Part shown: positions 26,974-36,207 of the stretch, one piece after another | Layout of the letters: each line of letters starts with the position of its first letter | How positions within the stretch are numbered: position 1 is the stretch's first letter | Assembly: GCA_029261995.1 (NCBI GenBank) | Contig: JAJDAF010000065.1 | Location: 1 to 64,000 of the forward strand | From: Candidatus Zhuqueibacterota bacterium | Lineage (GTDB): Bacteria > Zhuqueibacterota > Zhuqueibacteria > Oceanimicrobiales > Oceanimicrobiaceae | Direction of reading: 5' to 3' | Length of the DNA: 64,000 nucleotides | Translations under genes and position numbers: made by a program | Notes under the pieces: model-generated | What the model was told of the DNA's origin: nothing | The model's input: only the letters and a program-made list of their open reading frames with translations | Database searches by the model: none

Positions 26974-28185
26974 CTAGTGATTTCTAGCTTCCTCATTTTG
27001 CTTTAGAAACTGGCCCACAACCTCGCGCACGCGTGACATGAAAATTTCGGTTGAAAACAATTCAGCTCGCTTTGCCAGGTAACTTCGAAGCTGCTGTTGA
27101 GCATCGCAGTCATTTGTGACAGCAATAATTTTGTTTATGGCGTCTTCCGATGAATGATAGAGCAGTCTCTTTTCGGCGCCTACTATCTCCGCTGGTCCTG
27201 CGCTGCCGGGCGTGAATACAACGCAACCGGCTTTTATCATTTCAGCCACTGCAATGCCGAAATGTTCATCGACCATGCCGTGAATTCCGTAGCGATGGCC
27301 GGCTACAATTTGCACCAGTTCAGCCCGCGAGATATCCAGATGGAGAAAAATCCAGCTAGTGTTGCCTGCCATCTTGCGACGGACGCGGCCAAGGTAGTCA
27401 ACCTCACCCTGCATTGAGCCGATGATATGCAGATGTGCATCGGGCACACTCTCCCTGAGGGCGGCCACGATATCGATGATCTCTTCCAGTTTTTTCTCTC
27501 TGGCGATGCGACCGATGCACACGAAACCGTTTTCCCGCTGGCCCCATGGGATGTTCGGAAAATCACCCGGCACGGGCGGGTGCAAAGTCGCAGCAGGGGC
27601 GTCATAAAATTCGCTGAATCTTTTGCCGGTCCAGTCAGAATTTACCAACGTAAGATTATTCCGAATTCGCTCAAATGACAACCCATAAATCAGCGGCCAG
27701 GGCGCCCTGCCTCTAAGCACATCCGGCAAGAGGTGCCACCAGCCGGCTCGACTTGGAAGAGTCTCTTGATAGAAAGTTCCCCACCACGGGTAGTGAATAT
27801 ACTGAATGCCGCGACAGCCAAAGTCTGCCTCATTGTATGCGGTGACCAAAATATCATAATGGCGCCGGATCAACTTACATAGACGAAACATGATACTTAG
27901 CTTGGGAAGATCAGGCGGATCCTTGCTGACCAACTTTGAACGAACGATTGCTCGGACAACCCAGTGTGCCCGGCTGACTCTGAATTCTGATTCCTGCAAA
28001 GTGGTGCCATAGAATTCGTTTATGGGTTCTAAATCTATTGGCTCCCAAGTAAGAAGTGTCAGATCAAAGTCCTGTTTGAGCGCCTCAACCATCCAAACCG
28101 CCACGGTGTTGCCACCTCCGGGTGGTTGCATGCTGGGTTGGACTAGTAGAATTTTTTTCTTCACAAACAAGTCTGAATTGCTCAA
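26974..28185 (-). CDS. Family 4 glycosyltransferase, ALG11-like
   Basis: A 403-residue GT-B enzyme. The N-terminal loop PSMQPPGGGNTVAVWMVEAL binds acceptor. IQYIHYPWW, NSDWTGKRF and PPVPG, GFVCIGRIAREKKLEEIIDI, and GIHGMVDEHFGIAVAEMIKAG recall the ALG11-type mannosyltransferase branch of GT4, including the E-x7-E region. Substrates are unassigned. Starts 11 nt downstream of the FkbM methyltransferase gene. Confidence 0.8.
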   Translation of the reverse strand: MSNSDLFVKKKILLVQPSMQPPGGGNTVAVWMVEALKQDFDLTLLTWEPIDLEPINEFYGTTLQESEFRVSRAHWVVRAIVRSKLVSKDPPDLPKLSIMFRLCKLIRRHYDILVTAYNEADFGCRGIQYIHYPWWGTFYQETLPSRAGWWHLLPDVLRGRAPWPLIYGLSFERIRNNLTLVNSDWTGKRFSEFYDAPAATLHPPVPGDFPNIPWGQRENGFVCIGRIAREKKLEEIIDIVAALRESVPDAHLHIIGSMQGEVDYLGRVRRKMAGNTSWIFLHLDISRAELVQIVAGHRYGIHGMVDEHFGIAVAEMIKAGCVVFTPGSAGPAEIVGAEKRLLYHSSEDAINKIIAVTNDCDAQQQLRSYLAKRAELFSTEIFMSRVREVVGQFLKQNEEARNH

Positions 28186-28196
28186 AAGAGGGTATA

Positions 28197-29216
28197 TTAG
28201 CTTTGCATTTGTGAGCGAGGCATCAGCAGAACGTCGGCAATTGATTCCTCCCGCTCTAGCTGCTCAGCCAATTCCGGGAGCTGCGCAATCGGATAGCTCC
28301 CGGCAGCGCTCTGCCGTTGCCTTAACTCATCGTCCTGAATGAAACGGTCAAAATAACGGCTCAAAAGTCTGAAAAAATCGGAAAGCTCGATTTTGCGCTC
28401 GAGCATCTCGGGGTTGAGTTCAAGATACAACGGCACGCCGGCTGACCAAAGAGGTTGGCCGGTTTCGACAACCTCGGCTTCGCACCCTTCGGCATCACAC
28501 CAAACAACAGCGATCTGCTCAGGCTTGAAATAGCAGGACTCAAGAATATTCATGAGCCGGTCGGCCTGCACCTTGACAACCTTCCTTGTATCGATGTCTG
28601 GTGGGCCTTCCAAATCGCGAGGCGTGCCATTCACGAAGGCGCTGCCGCTGTTGAATTCAGGCTGCACCATTTCTACCTCGCCCGGCTGTGCCAATACCGC
28701 TTTTTGCACACAAACGACCCGGTCCTGTAACCCGTTCTGTGTAACATTTTCAACGAGTAGATCGAAGTTGTCCGGCATGGGCTCGATAGCGAGAACCTGA
28801 CAATGGGTTTCCTGCACGAAAGGAATGGTCGAAGTGCCGATGTTGGCGCCCACGTCGATGATAACGTTCTTGCGGTCCTCGAGACGGCCATGTTTCTCCA
28901 GCCACTGCAGCAAGGCCTGAATATTGTCGCCCTGGTGATGGCCAGATTTGAAAAGCGACCAATTGATTGCGATGTCCCACGTGAACGAGGTCCAAAGTGT
29001 CTGATCTCGGCGAAATGTGATCTTGTCGATTCCCTTTTCTCTCAGCAAATGCAGCATGATACTGATATAGCTGCCGTGGTGGTCCGGATGATGGTCTATC
29101 AGGCGATGGGCCAGCGGCAGGCGGCTCGATGCCGGCAAATAACCGCAAATCCGCCGCAGCAGGCCAACGAGAATCTTGCTCTTGGCGGTTGAAAAGAACC
29201 GCACGGTTTCTTTCAT
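28197..29216 (-). CDS. FkbM family methyltransferase (copy 1)
   Basis: A 339-residue SAM-dependent methyltransferase. The class I motif IIDVGANIGTSTIPF is near residue 120, VLAIEPMPDNFDLL follows as motif post I, and CDAEGCEAEVVETG lies later, all typical of FkbM enzymes that O-methylate sugars or other secondary-metabolite hydroxyls. The first 110 residues form an extra N-terminal domain also present in the adjacent paralogue at 29253-30275, so the pair arose by tandem duplication. AGGAAAT precedes the ATG. It likely methylates a sugar hydroxyl of the product. Confidence 0.85.
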   Translation of the reverse strand: MKETVRFFSTAKSKILVGLLRRICGYLPASSRLPLAHRLIDHHPDHHGSYISIMLHLLREKGIDKITFRRDQTLWTSFTWDIAINWSLFKSGHHQGDNIQALLQWLEKHGRLEDRKNVIIDVGANIGTSTIPFVQETHCQVLAIEPMPDNFDLLVENVTQNGLQDRVVCVQKAVLAQPGEVEMVQPEFNSGSAFVNGTPRDLEGPPDIDTRKVVKVQADRLMNILESCYFKPEQIAVVWCDAEGCEAEVVETGQPLWSAGVPLYLELNPEMLERKIELSDFFRLLSRYFDRFIQDDELRQRQSAAGSYPIAQLPELAEQLEREESIADVLLMPRSQMQS

Positions 29217-29252
29217 ACACTATTTCCTATTTGACTTCTCGCGCAACGGTGT

Positions 29253-30275
29253 TTATGCCCCCTGAACCGCTCGCTTTGGTATGAGCAAAACATCCGTTCC
29301 CGCATCCTTCGCGGCAAGTGATTCGACCAGAGCGCCAAACTCGGAGATAGGCCGAGGTTTGGTTTTGATCGTATCTTTGACCAGTTCCACCCGGTCGATA
29401 AAGGAATCAAAGCACGCTTCCATGGTGCTGATAAAAGTGCCAAGCTCCGTTTGCCGTTCCAGCATGCCAGGGAATACCTCGATGAACAGCGGTATCCCGG
29501 CCGACCACAGGGGTTTGCCGGTGGCGGTTACGCTGGTTTCACACCCTTCAACATCGCACCAGACAAAGGCGATTTGCGCCGGTTCGACCTTGTTCGATTG
29601 CAGAATGTTCATTAGTGTATCCGTTTCAACCGACATCACGTTCCTGCGTTCGATGCCTTGCAGGAATTTGGCCTCCCGCAAGGCGTCTTTCATGAATGCG
29701 CCGCCGCAGTTTAGATCCGGCAGGACCATGTCGGCAACACCAGGCTCATTTGAGATCGCTTTTCGCACGCAAATGATCTCTCCTTGCAAGCCGTTTTGAC
29801 GAACATTTTCCTGCAGCAAATTGTAGTTTTCCGGTACCGGTTCAACTGCTATGATTTTACACCCCGTTTGCTGTGCAAGCGGAATGCAGGTTGTGCCGAT
29901 GTTGGCCCCGAGATCAACGATGGTGTTTTTTCCGGCAAAGTATCCGTGTTGCTGCAACCACGCTATCACCATTTTCATCTCCGGCTGTTGATAGCCGCCA
30001 TCCGTAAGCAGGTGCAGGGTGATATTGATATCCCAGGCAGGGGCGTTCCAAACGGTGCCATTGCGGTGAAAGGTTATCTTTTCAACCTCTCGACGCTGTA
30101 ACAAATCCAGAAGGATGCTGAATGTCGGGCCGTCCTGTTTCTCTTCGCTTGCCAAAATACCGTAGCCAAGCTTGAGGCCATCGCTGGCTGGAAGAAAACG
30201 ACAGACACGCCACAGCAGATCCAGGTTCAGGTGGTAGGCTATCTTGTTGAGCAGGTTGAAAATGCGGGTTAGCAT
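29253..30275 (-). CDS. FkbM family methyltransferase (copy 2)
   Basis: A 340-residue paralogue of the preceding enzyme with the same architecture. It has a 110-residue N-terminal domain (RVCRFLPAS, KITFHRNGTVWNAPAWDI), then TIVDLGANIGTTCIPLA and IIAVEPVPENYNLLQENV, and CDVEGCETSVTATG. Both catalytic and SAM-binding regions look intact, so the two copies may methylate different positions. Located within the long leftward operon, 40 nt after the GT2 gene. Confidence 0.85.
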   Translation of the reverse strand: MLTRIFNLLNKIAYHLNLDLLWRVCRFLPASDGLKLGYGILASEEKQDGPTFSILLDLLQRREVEKITFHRNGTVWNAPAWDINITLHLLTDGGYQQPEMKMVIAWLQQHGYFAGKNTIVDLGANIGTTCIPLAQQTGCKIIAVEPVPENYNLLQENVRQNGLQGEIICVRKAISNEPGVADMVLPDLNCGGAFMKDALREAKFLQGIERRNVMSVETDTLMNILQSNKVEPAQIAFVWCDVEGCETSVTATGKPLWSAGIPLFIEVFPGMLERQTELGTFISTMEACFDSFIDRVELVKDTIKTKPRPISEFGALVESLAAKDAGTDVLLIPKRAVQGA

Positions 30276-30315
30276 TGAGCGTCCAGGATTTTGGATGATG
30301 TTTTCACGTGCTGGT

Positions 30316-31266
30316 TCAGATGCCTTTGAGCTTCGTTTTCAAATTAAGATAATGTCTCGACTCACGAAATGCTATGTGTAGAATCAGACCGAGGATCTGC
30401 CGAAGCGTAGTGACTCGTTCCTTTGAAGTCTGAAGTGCTCGAAAAAACGAAACCAGCGCCTTGCGGAAGCTTCTCACACCCAACCAACAACTCCCGCTCC
30501 AAAGATGCAAATTGCAGTAGGCAACGGATTTTATGGCGACGACTTCAGCAGCCAGATTCCGCCGGCTGAATACCTTATCCAGGACTCTCTTGCGGCCGGC
30601 CAGATGCTGGAAATAGTGCCGTGAGTTGTATCCGGTGGCATTCGAATCGTGGCGGCGATACCTGGCGAGCACCAAATCTGAAAAGGCAAACTGACAATGC
30701 TCTGCAACGCGCAGCCACATATCCCAATCTTCGTTCACGGCCATGGATTCATCATAAGGCCCGGCCTTGTCCAGATACTGTCGGCGAACCACGATCGTGA
30801 TGTTGCAGGTAAAATCGCCGGTCAGCATGCTGCGGAAGCTATCATCGGCATACCTCGGCGAGAACGCCCTGGTCTCTTCAAGAGGCGTACCGGAGGCATT
30901 CATCGCCTGCGCTTTGCTGTAAACCAGGCCAATTCGTGGGCGAGTGTCAAGAACCTTTATTTGTGTAGCAAGCATCTCCGGCAGCCAGACATCATCCGAA
31001 TCAAGGCGCGCGATGTAATGGCCTCGGGCCAGCCGAATACCATGGTTCATGGCAGCACTGATGCCTCGATGTTGCTGGTGCGCGTAGCGGATGCGCGGAT
31101 CCCCAATTCCCTGAATCAGGGATTCTGTGTCATCCGTCGAGCCATCGTCAATGATGATAAGCTCGAAATCGACAAAGGTTTGGTCCAGCACACTCTGAAT
31201 CGCTTCGCTCAAATAGCGCACGCGATTGTAGGTGGGCATGATGACGGATACTTTCGGTTTGCTCAC
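30316..31266 (-). CDS. Family 2 glycosyltransferase
   Basis: A 316-residue GT2 enzyme with a complete GT-A core: VSVIMPTYNRVRYLSEAIQSV at the start, ELIIIDDGSTDDT, and ARLDSDDVWLPEML (DxD). MAVNEDWDMWLRVAEH fits the catalytic ED region. A C-terminal amphipathic segment may touch the membrane. Starts with GTG at 31266. Donor and acceptor unknown. Confidence 0.85.
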   Translation of the reverse strand: MSKPKVSVIMPTYNRVRYLSEAIQSVLDQTFVDFELIIIDDGSTDDTESLIQGIGDPRIRYAHQQHRGISAAMNHGIRLARGHYIARLDSDDVWLPEMLATQIKVLDTRPRIGLVYSKAQAMNASGTPLEETRAFSPRYADDSFRSMLTGDFTCNITIVVRRQYLDKAGPYDESMAVNEDWDMWLRVAEHCQFAFSDLVLARYRRHDSNATGYNSRHYFQHLAGRKRVLDKVFSRRNLAAEVVAIKSVAYCNLHLWSGSCWLGVRSFRKALVSFFRALQTSKERVTTLRQILGLILHIAFRESRHYLNLKTKLKGI

Positions 31267-31320
31267 TTCAACTCTTCAGATTGTTCTAATAACCGACTCA
31301 CAGGATTCGAACGATAAAGA

Positions 31321-32064
31321 CTAAGACCGCTCGCCATCGAATTCGTAGCCGAAAACTGCTATGTCTTCGCGGTAGACTTTTGCCACCACTTCTCTTGCTG
31401 CTTCGGAATAATACTCTCTGTAGTCCTTCCTCAGGCCTGGCCCGCGATTGAAATGGCCAAGGCTTGTTGAGATTCCTATCCTCTTTTTTACATAAGCGAA
31501 ATCTTCCTCGAGGTTTTCAAAACGGCCAATAAAATCAACCTCCGGCTTGGCGCCGTTTGTACTTATGAAATCGATTTGGGGCTGAAAGTGCAACTTGCTC
31601 CAGACATTCTCCCGATTGAGCCAATCCATTACAAAGGCACTGAAGTCCGGGAACGCGCTCAAGTTCTCCAGAGCCCATCGCCTGTCCGTTTCATTGAAAC
31701 CGCCCGCTTTCAAAAACAGATAGGCCGAAAGAAGCCGGTCCCAGGGGTTGCGAACAAATGTAAATTTGAAGTAGGCCCGAAACTCTCGCGGTCTAAAAAC
31801 GGCTTTGTAGTGCTTGACGTTTAGATGACCTCCCGCGAGATTGCCAAACAAACTCTGACTTACAGACACACCGCCGGTTTTGGGAATATGAAAGAAGATG
31901 CATTCAAAATCATCGAACGGTTTCAGCGAATACCCACTTTGAGTATCCACTGTTCGTTGAAGTCTCAAGTCGTGAAATGTCTTCGGTTCCTGGAACCTCA
32001 GGCGGAGACGGGTCAATTCGAATTGCAGCTCTTGAGCTATTCCTGATGTTCTATTCTTGTTCAA
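31321..32064 (-). CDS. Sulfotransferase (Sulfotransfer_2-like)
   Basis: A 247-residue cytosolic PAPS-dependent sulfotransferase. The 5'-phosphosulfate loop FFHIPKTGGVSVSQSLFG is near residue 58 and the 3'-phosphate-binding FVRNPWDRLLSAYLFL near 103, with FIGRFENLEEDF later; this is the pattern of carbohydrate sulfotransferases related to the HNK-1/chondroitin group. It should sulfate a sugar hydroxyl of the glycan. The start appears to be TTG at 32064 with AAGG 8 nt upstream, six nucleotides after the preceding gene. No PAPS-synthesis genes lie in the window. Confidence 0.85.
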   Translation of the reverse strand: MNKNRTSGIAQELQFELTRLRLRFQEPKTFHDLRLQRTVDTQSGYSLKPFDDFECIFFHIPKTGGVSVSQSLFGNLAGGHLNVKHYKAVFRPREFRAYFKFTFVRNPWDRLLSAYLFLKAGGFNETDRRWALENLSAFPDFSAFVMDWLNRENVWSKLHFQPQIDFISTNGAKPEVDFIGRFENLEEDFAYVKKRIGISTSLGHFNRGPGLRKDYREYYSEAAREVVAKVYREDIAVFGYEFDGERS

Positions 32065-32070
32065 AGGCGG

Positions 32071-33000
32071 TTACCTTGTCGTTTGTATTAAGCTCCGCTC
32101 CTGCAAACCTGCGACTTGCATGAGCTTTTCAGAGAATTCAGGATAATGGGGAAATTTCTCGTTAACTAACTTCTCAAAGAATTCTTTCAGACTTTGCGGA
32201 TGCAGATAGGAACTCCGAACTTCAAAAGCTGTGAAGCATTGTTCGATCCAGGAATCGAGGGCATCGAGTTTTAAGAAGGCTGCCAAATCCGCGAAAGTTT
32301 CATTGGTCACTGCATGTGCAAAAAAATGAAAAAACCTGTCTGGATATTGTTGTTGAAGCCTGATGAACCAGGCGAATTCATCCAAAACTGCCTCAAGAAC
32401 TTGCTCCACTGTTGATGCCGGGTTCAGGCCACTGAAGCGGGTCAGATACCTTTTCTGGAGATTGGAAACGGCACAGTCGAGGGGACTTCGGACAGGCAAC
32501 AGAAATCTCAGACTGTTGTTTTGCGACAGGAGCTTGCCCAGATCGATCCCGTTGTTCTTGATGTGATTTGATGTTCTTAAAGACTCTTTCCAGAATAGAC
32601 ATTGGATTGAATTCTTAACCAGTCTTCCTCCATGATATTTGTTGTAAATCTCCGCCATCTTGTACAGGTCGTCGAAGGCGTGCGAAGCGGTAATAGAGCC
32701 ACCAACATCTCCTCGGATTTTGCGCGCAGAGATGAAAATCGCATAGCGCATAAATGCCTGCAATTTTTCCTGAGTGTAGTCGAGTAGAAAATCCAAGCGC
32801 TTGTCATCAAAAATCCGTTCGCCGCCATGATTCAGCACCTGGCAGTGTGGATGCAGGGCAAGAGTGGCGGCGGTCAGCGTGGAGAGGTTTCTGTAGGGAC
32901 CCAGAGCAAGGCAAACCGTTCTGACATCCTCGACATTGATTCGGTTCGAACGAATCAAGTCTGCTCTTTTTGCCTGGCGTTTTCTGAAGTTATCTAACAA
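32071..33000 (-). CDS. Divergent sulfotransferase-like P-loop protein
   Basis: A 309-residue protein. CLALGPYRNLSTLTAATLALHP occupies the place of the usual sulfotransferase loop (RSGTT-type). RFLLPVRSPLDCAVSNLQ resembles the 3'-phosphate-binding block (RxPxD...S). No complete canonical loop is present, so assignment rests on these two blocks and on adjacency to a clear sulfotransferase. The rest is helical. The start is TTG at 33000, with GGAAGAG 12 nt upstream. Alternatives are a kinase-like P-loop enzyme or an inactive partner. Confidence 0.5.
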   Translation of the reverse strand: MLDNFRKRQAKRADLIRSNRINVEDVRTVCLALGPYRNLSTLTAATLALHPHCQVLNHGGERIFDDKRLDFLLDYTQEKLQAFMRYAIFISARKIRGDVGGSITASHAFDDLYKMAEIYNKYHGGRLVKNSIQCLFWKESLRTSNHIKNNGIDLGKLLSQNNSLRFLLPVRSPLDCAVSNLQKRYLTRFSGLNPASTVEQVLEAVLDEFAWFIRLQQQYPDRFFHFFAHAVTNETFADLAAFLKLDALDSWIEQCFTAFEVRSSYLHPQSLKEFFEKLVNEKFPHYPEFSEKLMQVAGLQERSLIQTTR

Positions 33001-33029
33001 CGGAAAAATTCTCTTCCGAATGGTTGATG

Positions 33030-34130
33030 TCAGTTTGAACTGTGTTTGCGCACCATCTTCACTTCCTGCCTCATCGCACTCTTTGTGGCAAATGATTTCC
33101 CAAAATTGCGGGCAGCAAGAGCTTCTGCTCTTTGTCGTGCTGGTATTTTTGACAAAGCCTGCAAGCGTCTTTCGTTCTTTTGGCTCAGTGGCCCTCCCAA
33201 GTCCGGCTGCATTTCGTGGTGAAGATGAACAAATGGCAGATAGGCGTAGCGATACAAATTGAGCGTCTTGCAGCGTTGGAAAAATTCATTGTCCTCATAA
33301 CCCCAGCCGATGAAACCCTCGTCGTGTCCGCCAATTCCAAAATATGTCTCGCGGTCGATAGCCATCGTTCCGCCGACGTTGTTTTGGACAATCTCATTGG
33401 GACAAAGACTGCTCCGGATACGACCTTTATTTCGTACAGAATCAGAAGCGTGTCCCCCCAAATGAAAACCAAACCGCATCAGGAATATCGCTTGGAAGCC
33501 TTGCGAGCTCAGCGTGATGACTTCTCTCGCGTAGTCGGCCGGCACACAAAAGTCGCTATCGATAAAGATCAGCAGGTTACTGCGCGCAGCCCTGGCGCCC
33601 TCATTGTTGGCCCAGGAGCGCGAGTAGGGCATGTCGGGAATTGCCGGCGGAGTGTGAATATGCCTCACCCAGTCCGGCAAGAATTCTTTGATTTCCGGGG
33701 CCATAGCTTGCTCGACCAGAACGCATTCCGCTCTCACTTCACGCTGTGCTGCAATGGTCTTCAATGTGGTCATGAGGTTGGGTTTTCGCTCAAGCCCGCG
33801 GAAGCCAATGATAAACGAGACCTCAGGTTCATCGCTGCAATCCCGGGGACAATCGCCGAACAGGATTGGCCATTGGCACAAGGCTCGCCGCATTATCCAT
33901 TTGCCGACTCGAGGCAGCACCTGTGGTCCGGTGAGTACCGTTGAACCCTGCCACTCGCACGAAACGCCCTTTCTATCTTTTCGCCGTCCTAGTCGCTCAT
34001 CGCGATTGTGAAGATGTATCCATGAGGAATTGCACCTGCCGATCCCTTTGGTGCGGCCTGCCCAAAAATACCAGAAGAGTTCTTTCAGCATAGCGGCGGC
34101 TTTGCTGATCAGGGGGAATTGCTTACTCAT
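33030..34130 (-). CDS. GT2/GT7-type glycosyltransferase (copy 1)
   Basis: A 366-residue GT-A enzyme combining a GT2-like N-terminal nucleotide domain (VSFIIGFRGLERKPNLMTTL, LIFIDSDFCVP as DxD) with a C-terminal galactosyltransferase-like motif GGTMAIDRETYFGIGGHDEG and GWGYEDNEFFQRC, as in GT7 and chondroitin-synthase-like enzymes. The first 90 residues are a variable basic region. It is a tandem paralogue of the next gene upstream. ATG at 34130 overlaps that gene's stop (TGATG). Confidence 0.8.
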   Translation of the reverse strand: MSKQFPLISKAAAMLKELFWYFWAGRTKGIGRCNSSWIHLHNRDERLGRRKDRKGVSCEWQGSTVLTGPQVLPRVGKWIMRRALCQWPILFGDCPRDCSDEPEVSFIIGFRGLERKPNLMTTLKTIAAQREVRAECVLVEQAMAPEIKEFLPDWVRHIHTPPAIPDMPYSRSWANNEGARAARSNLLIFIDSDFCVPADYAREVITLSSQGFQAIFLMRFGFHLGGHASDSVRNKGRIRSSLCPNEIVQNNVGGTMAIDRETYFGIGGHDEGFIGWGYEDNEFFQRCKTLNLYRYAYLPFVHLHHEMQPDLGGPLSQKNERRLQALSKIPARQRAEALAARNFGKSFATKSAMRQEVKMVRKHSSN

Positions 34131-35239
34131 CACCTGGATTCATCCTTTTGTATTTTCATTTGAGATGAAGGTGGTCGTTGCTCCAGGAGCGAGGAATCCG
34201 GCTGAACAGAACTGCCGAAATTGCGCGCGCAAAGTTCAGCCACACGCTGCGCAACCGGGATGCTGGAACGAGCGGCAAACAATTCAACATTGTCGTGTTC
34301 ACAAAAATCTTTCATGCCCGACTGCTTCGCATGGTAAAGATGCACAAAGGGCAAGTACATATTTGCAAAGAGCTTTGTAGACTGGCAGCGCTCAAAAAAT
34401 TCAGTGTCCTCGCCGCCCCAGCCATAGAAAGACTCATCATGGCCACCAATTTTGAAATACGTCTGCCGGTCGATGGCGATGCTGCCGCCATGACAATTGC
34501 TCAAGACCATTTCCAGTCCGGGTTTGCACGGCAAATTGGCCAAATCGAATACGGCTTTTGAAGTCTCGACATTGAGGTAAAAAACGAATCGCTGCAACCG
34601 CATGGCCTTGAAGCCACGTTTTTGTAAATCGAGCATTTCACCGGCATACCTGGCCGGAACACAAATGTCATTGTCGTGAAACACCAGAAGGTCTGACTTT
34701 GCCGCTCGTGCCCCGACATTGAACGCCCAGGATTTGCACCAGGGCATCTCCGGCTGCAGTGGCGGTGTATGAATGTAAGTCACCCAATCAGGCAATGCGG
34801 CTCCTGCCTCGGGAGCAACGCTCTGCTCGACCACAATGCATTCGATGGCAGCATCTTGTTGCGCCGCCAGATTTTTCAGCGTTGCGAGCAGGTTGGCTAG
34901 CCGTTCCTGGCCTTTGTGCGCGATGATAAAAGAGATGTCAGGCGAACGGCGGATTGCCACTGGCTGATCGCGGAATTCAATCGACCATTGTGTGAGCGCC
35001 TGTTGCAGTAACCGTGCGACGAGCCTGTTGTTCGATTGCAGACTCGGCATTTCATCCGCCGAGATCCGGTTGCAGACAATGCCGCACCGCTCTTCCGCGT
35101 GCGCCAGTTGTTCATCTCTACGACGATAGGAAAGCCATGAGCCGCAACCATTCTTATTGGTTGCAAAGGGTCTGATCGCCCAAAGCAATTTGGGGAGATA
35201 GTAGGCCGTTCGCAGTAGGTGGAGTAACCGACTCATCAT
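34130..35239 (-). CDS. GT2/GT7-type glycosyltransferase (copy 2)
   Basis: A 369-residue paralogue of the previous enzyme: ISFIIAHKGQERLANLLATL, then LVFHDNDICVPARYAGEML (DxD), and GGSIAIDRQTYFKIGGHDES with GWGGEDTEFFERC. The last motif is closer to the GT7 consensus (GWGGED) than in copy 1. The shared architecture and order indicate tandem duplication, probably giving two steps with related donors (UDP-Gal/GalNAc/GlcNAc type, by family). The start overlaps the GT10 stop (ATGA). Confidence 0.85.
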   Translation of the reverse strand: MMSRLLHLLRTAYYLPKLLWAIRPFATNKNGCGSWLSYRRRDEQLAHAEERCGIVCNRISADEMPSLQSNNRLVARLLQQALTQWSIEFRDQPVAIRRSPDISFIIAHKGQERLANLLATLKNLAAQQDAAIECIVVEQSVAPEAGAALPDWVTYIHTPPLQPEMPWCKSWAFNVGARAAKSDLLVFHDNDICVPARYAGEMLDLQKRGFKAMRLQRFVFYLNVETSKAVFDLANLPCKPGLEMVLSNCHGGSIAIDRQTYFKIGGHDESFYGWGGEDTEFFERCQSTKLFANMYLPFVHLYHAKQSGMKDFCEHDNVELFAARSSIPVAQRVAELCARNFGSSVQPDSSLLEQRPPSSQMKIQKDESR

Positions 35240-36207
35240 CTGGCTCTTCGCATTTTCGTCAGAAGGGGCTCTAGTTTCGCCGTTCTGGCAATGCCGGCCA
35301 TTTTATGTCGCGCCTGGGCGTATGGTTGACGCCAGGTGGTTGCCACCGGGCAAATGTTTGCGTCGTGGAAAATGGCATCAAACTTGTCGATGACACGATT
35401 TTCATCAAGGAATTCGGGCTGACGGTCGTCCGCAAAACAGGGCTGATTCAAGCACTGAAAGTAGAGATCATCATTGTTGTCAAGTTCAATGACGCGGGCA
35501 ACGACTTCCTCAAAAGTGCGATAATCGTGACAATTGATGAAAGCCTCCGAGTTGAATTCTCTGGTGACCATCGGATTACCCCAATAAATCGGAACGGTGT
35601 TGGAAAGAAATGCGTTGAGAATTTTTTCAGTCGTATATCCCGGATAAGATGAATTCTCAAACGCAATCGTGAACTTGTACTCGCTCATGAATTCATGCAG
35701 TTTTTCACGCTCGCCGGTCGATGTCAGCCCTTTCGGTATGGTATAACCTACATTGTTCAAGGCCCGACCCGCGGAGTCGATCCTCTTATACTTTGAAAGT
35801 TGCTCAAAAAACGTTACGCGTTCCGGCGCATTGGCATTGGAGTAAACGAAATTGCAGAACTTGCTCTTTTCGTCTGTCTCGCGCGGCTCAAGCAAATGCG
35901 CAAATTCCTGGAACACCCAGAAGTAGATAGGCAGGCGACAGTTTCTATCCGTTTTGAGATAGTCGAAGCTAAAGGCATAATCGCACTCACCAAAATTCGG
36001 CCTGACATTTTCACCCGTGTAGAAAATGCGCGGGCAGGTGTACTTGAGAAATTGTGCGCCAAAGCATGAGTAAATGAGAAAATCCGGTTCTTCCGAAATC
36101 TCGATTTCATATCGTTTTGAAAGCAGTTTATAAAAGGGATTATCCTGTAAGTCATCACCTTGAGCCCCGTGCCAGAAGTCCGCAAAGTTGAGTTTGATTT
36201 TTTTCAT
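35236..36207 (-). CDS. GT10 alpha-1,3/1,4-fucosyltransferase
   Basis: A 323-residue GT10 family enzyme. The family hallmark is YKFTIAFENSSYPGYTTEKI followed by NAFLSNTVPIYWG (about residues 178-211), which binds GDP-fucose; RIFYTGENVRPNF upstream is also typical. The length fits bacterial FucT without the heptad repeats of Helicobacter enzymes. It transfers L-fucose, supplied by Gmd/Fcl, to GlcNAc or Glc of a glycan. No signal anchor, so it is cytosolic. The start overlaps the upstream GT4 gene by 4 nt. Confidence 0.9.
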   Translation of the reverse strand: MKKIKLNFADFWHGAQGDDLQDNPFYKLLSKRYEIEISEEPDFLIYSCFGAQFLKYTCPRIFYTGENVRPNFGECDYAFSFDYLKTDRNCRLPIYFWVFQEFAHLLEPRETDEKSKFCNFVYSNANAPERVTFFEQLSKYKRIDSAGRALNNVGYTIPKGLTSTGEREKLHEFMSEYKFTIAFENSSYPGYTTEKILNAFLSNTVPIYWGNPMVTREFNSEAFINCHDYRTFEEVVARVIELDNNDDLYFQCLNQPCFADDRQPEFLDENRVIDKFDAIFHDANICPVATTWRQPYAQARHKMAGIARTAKLEPLLTKMRRAR

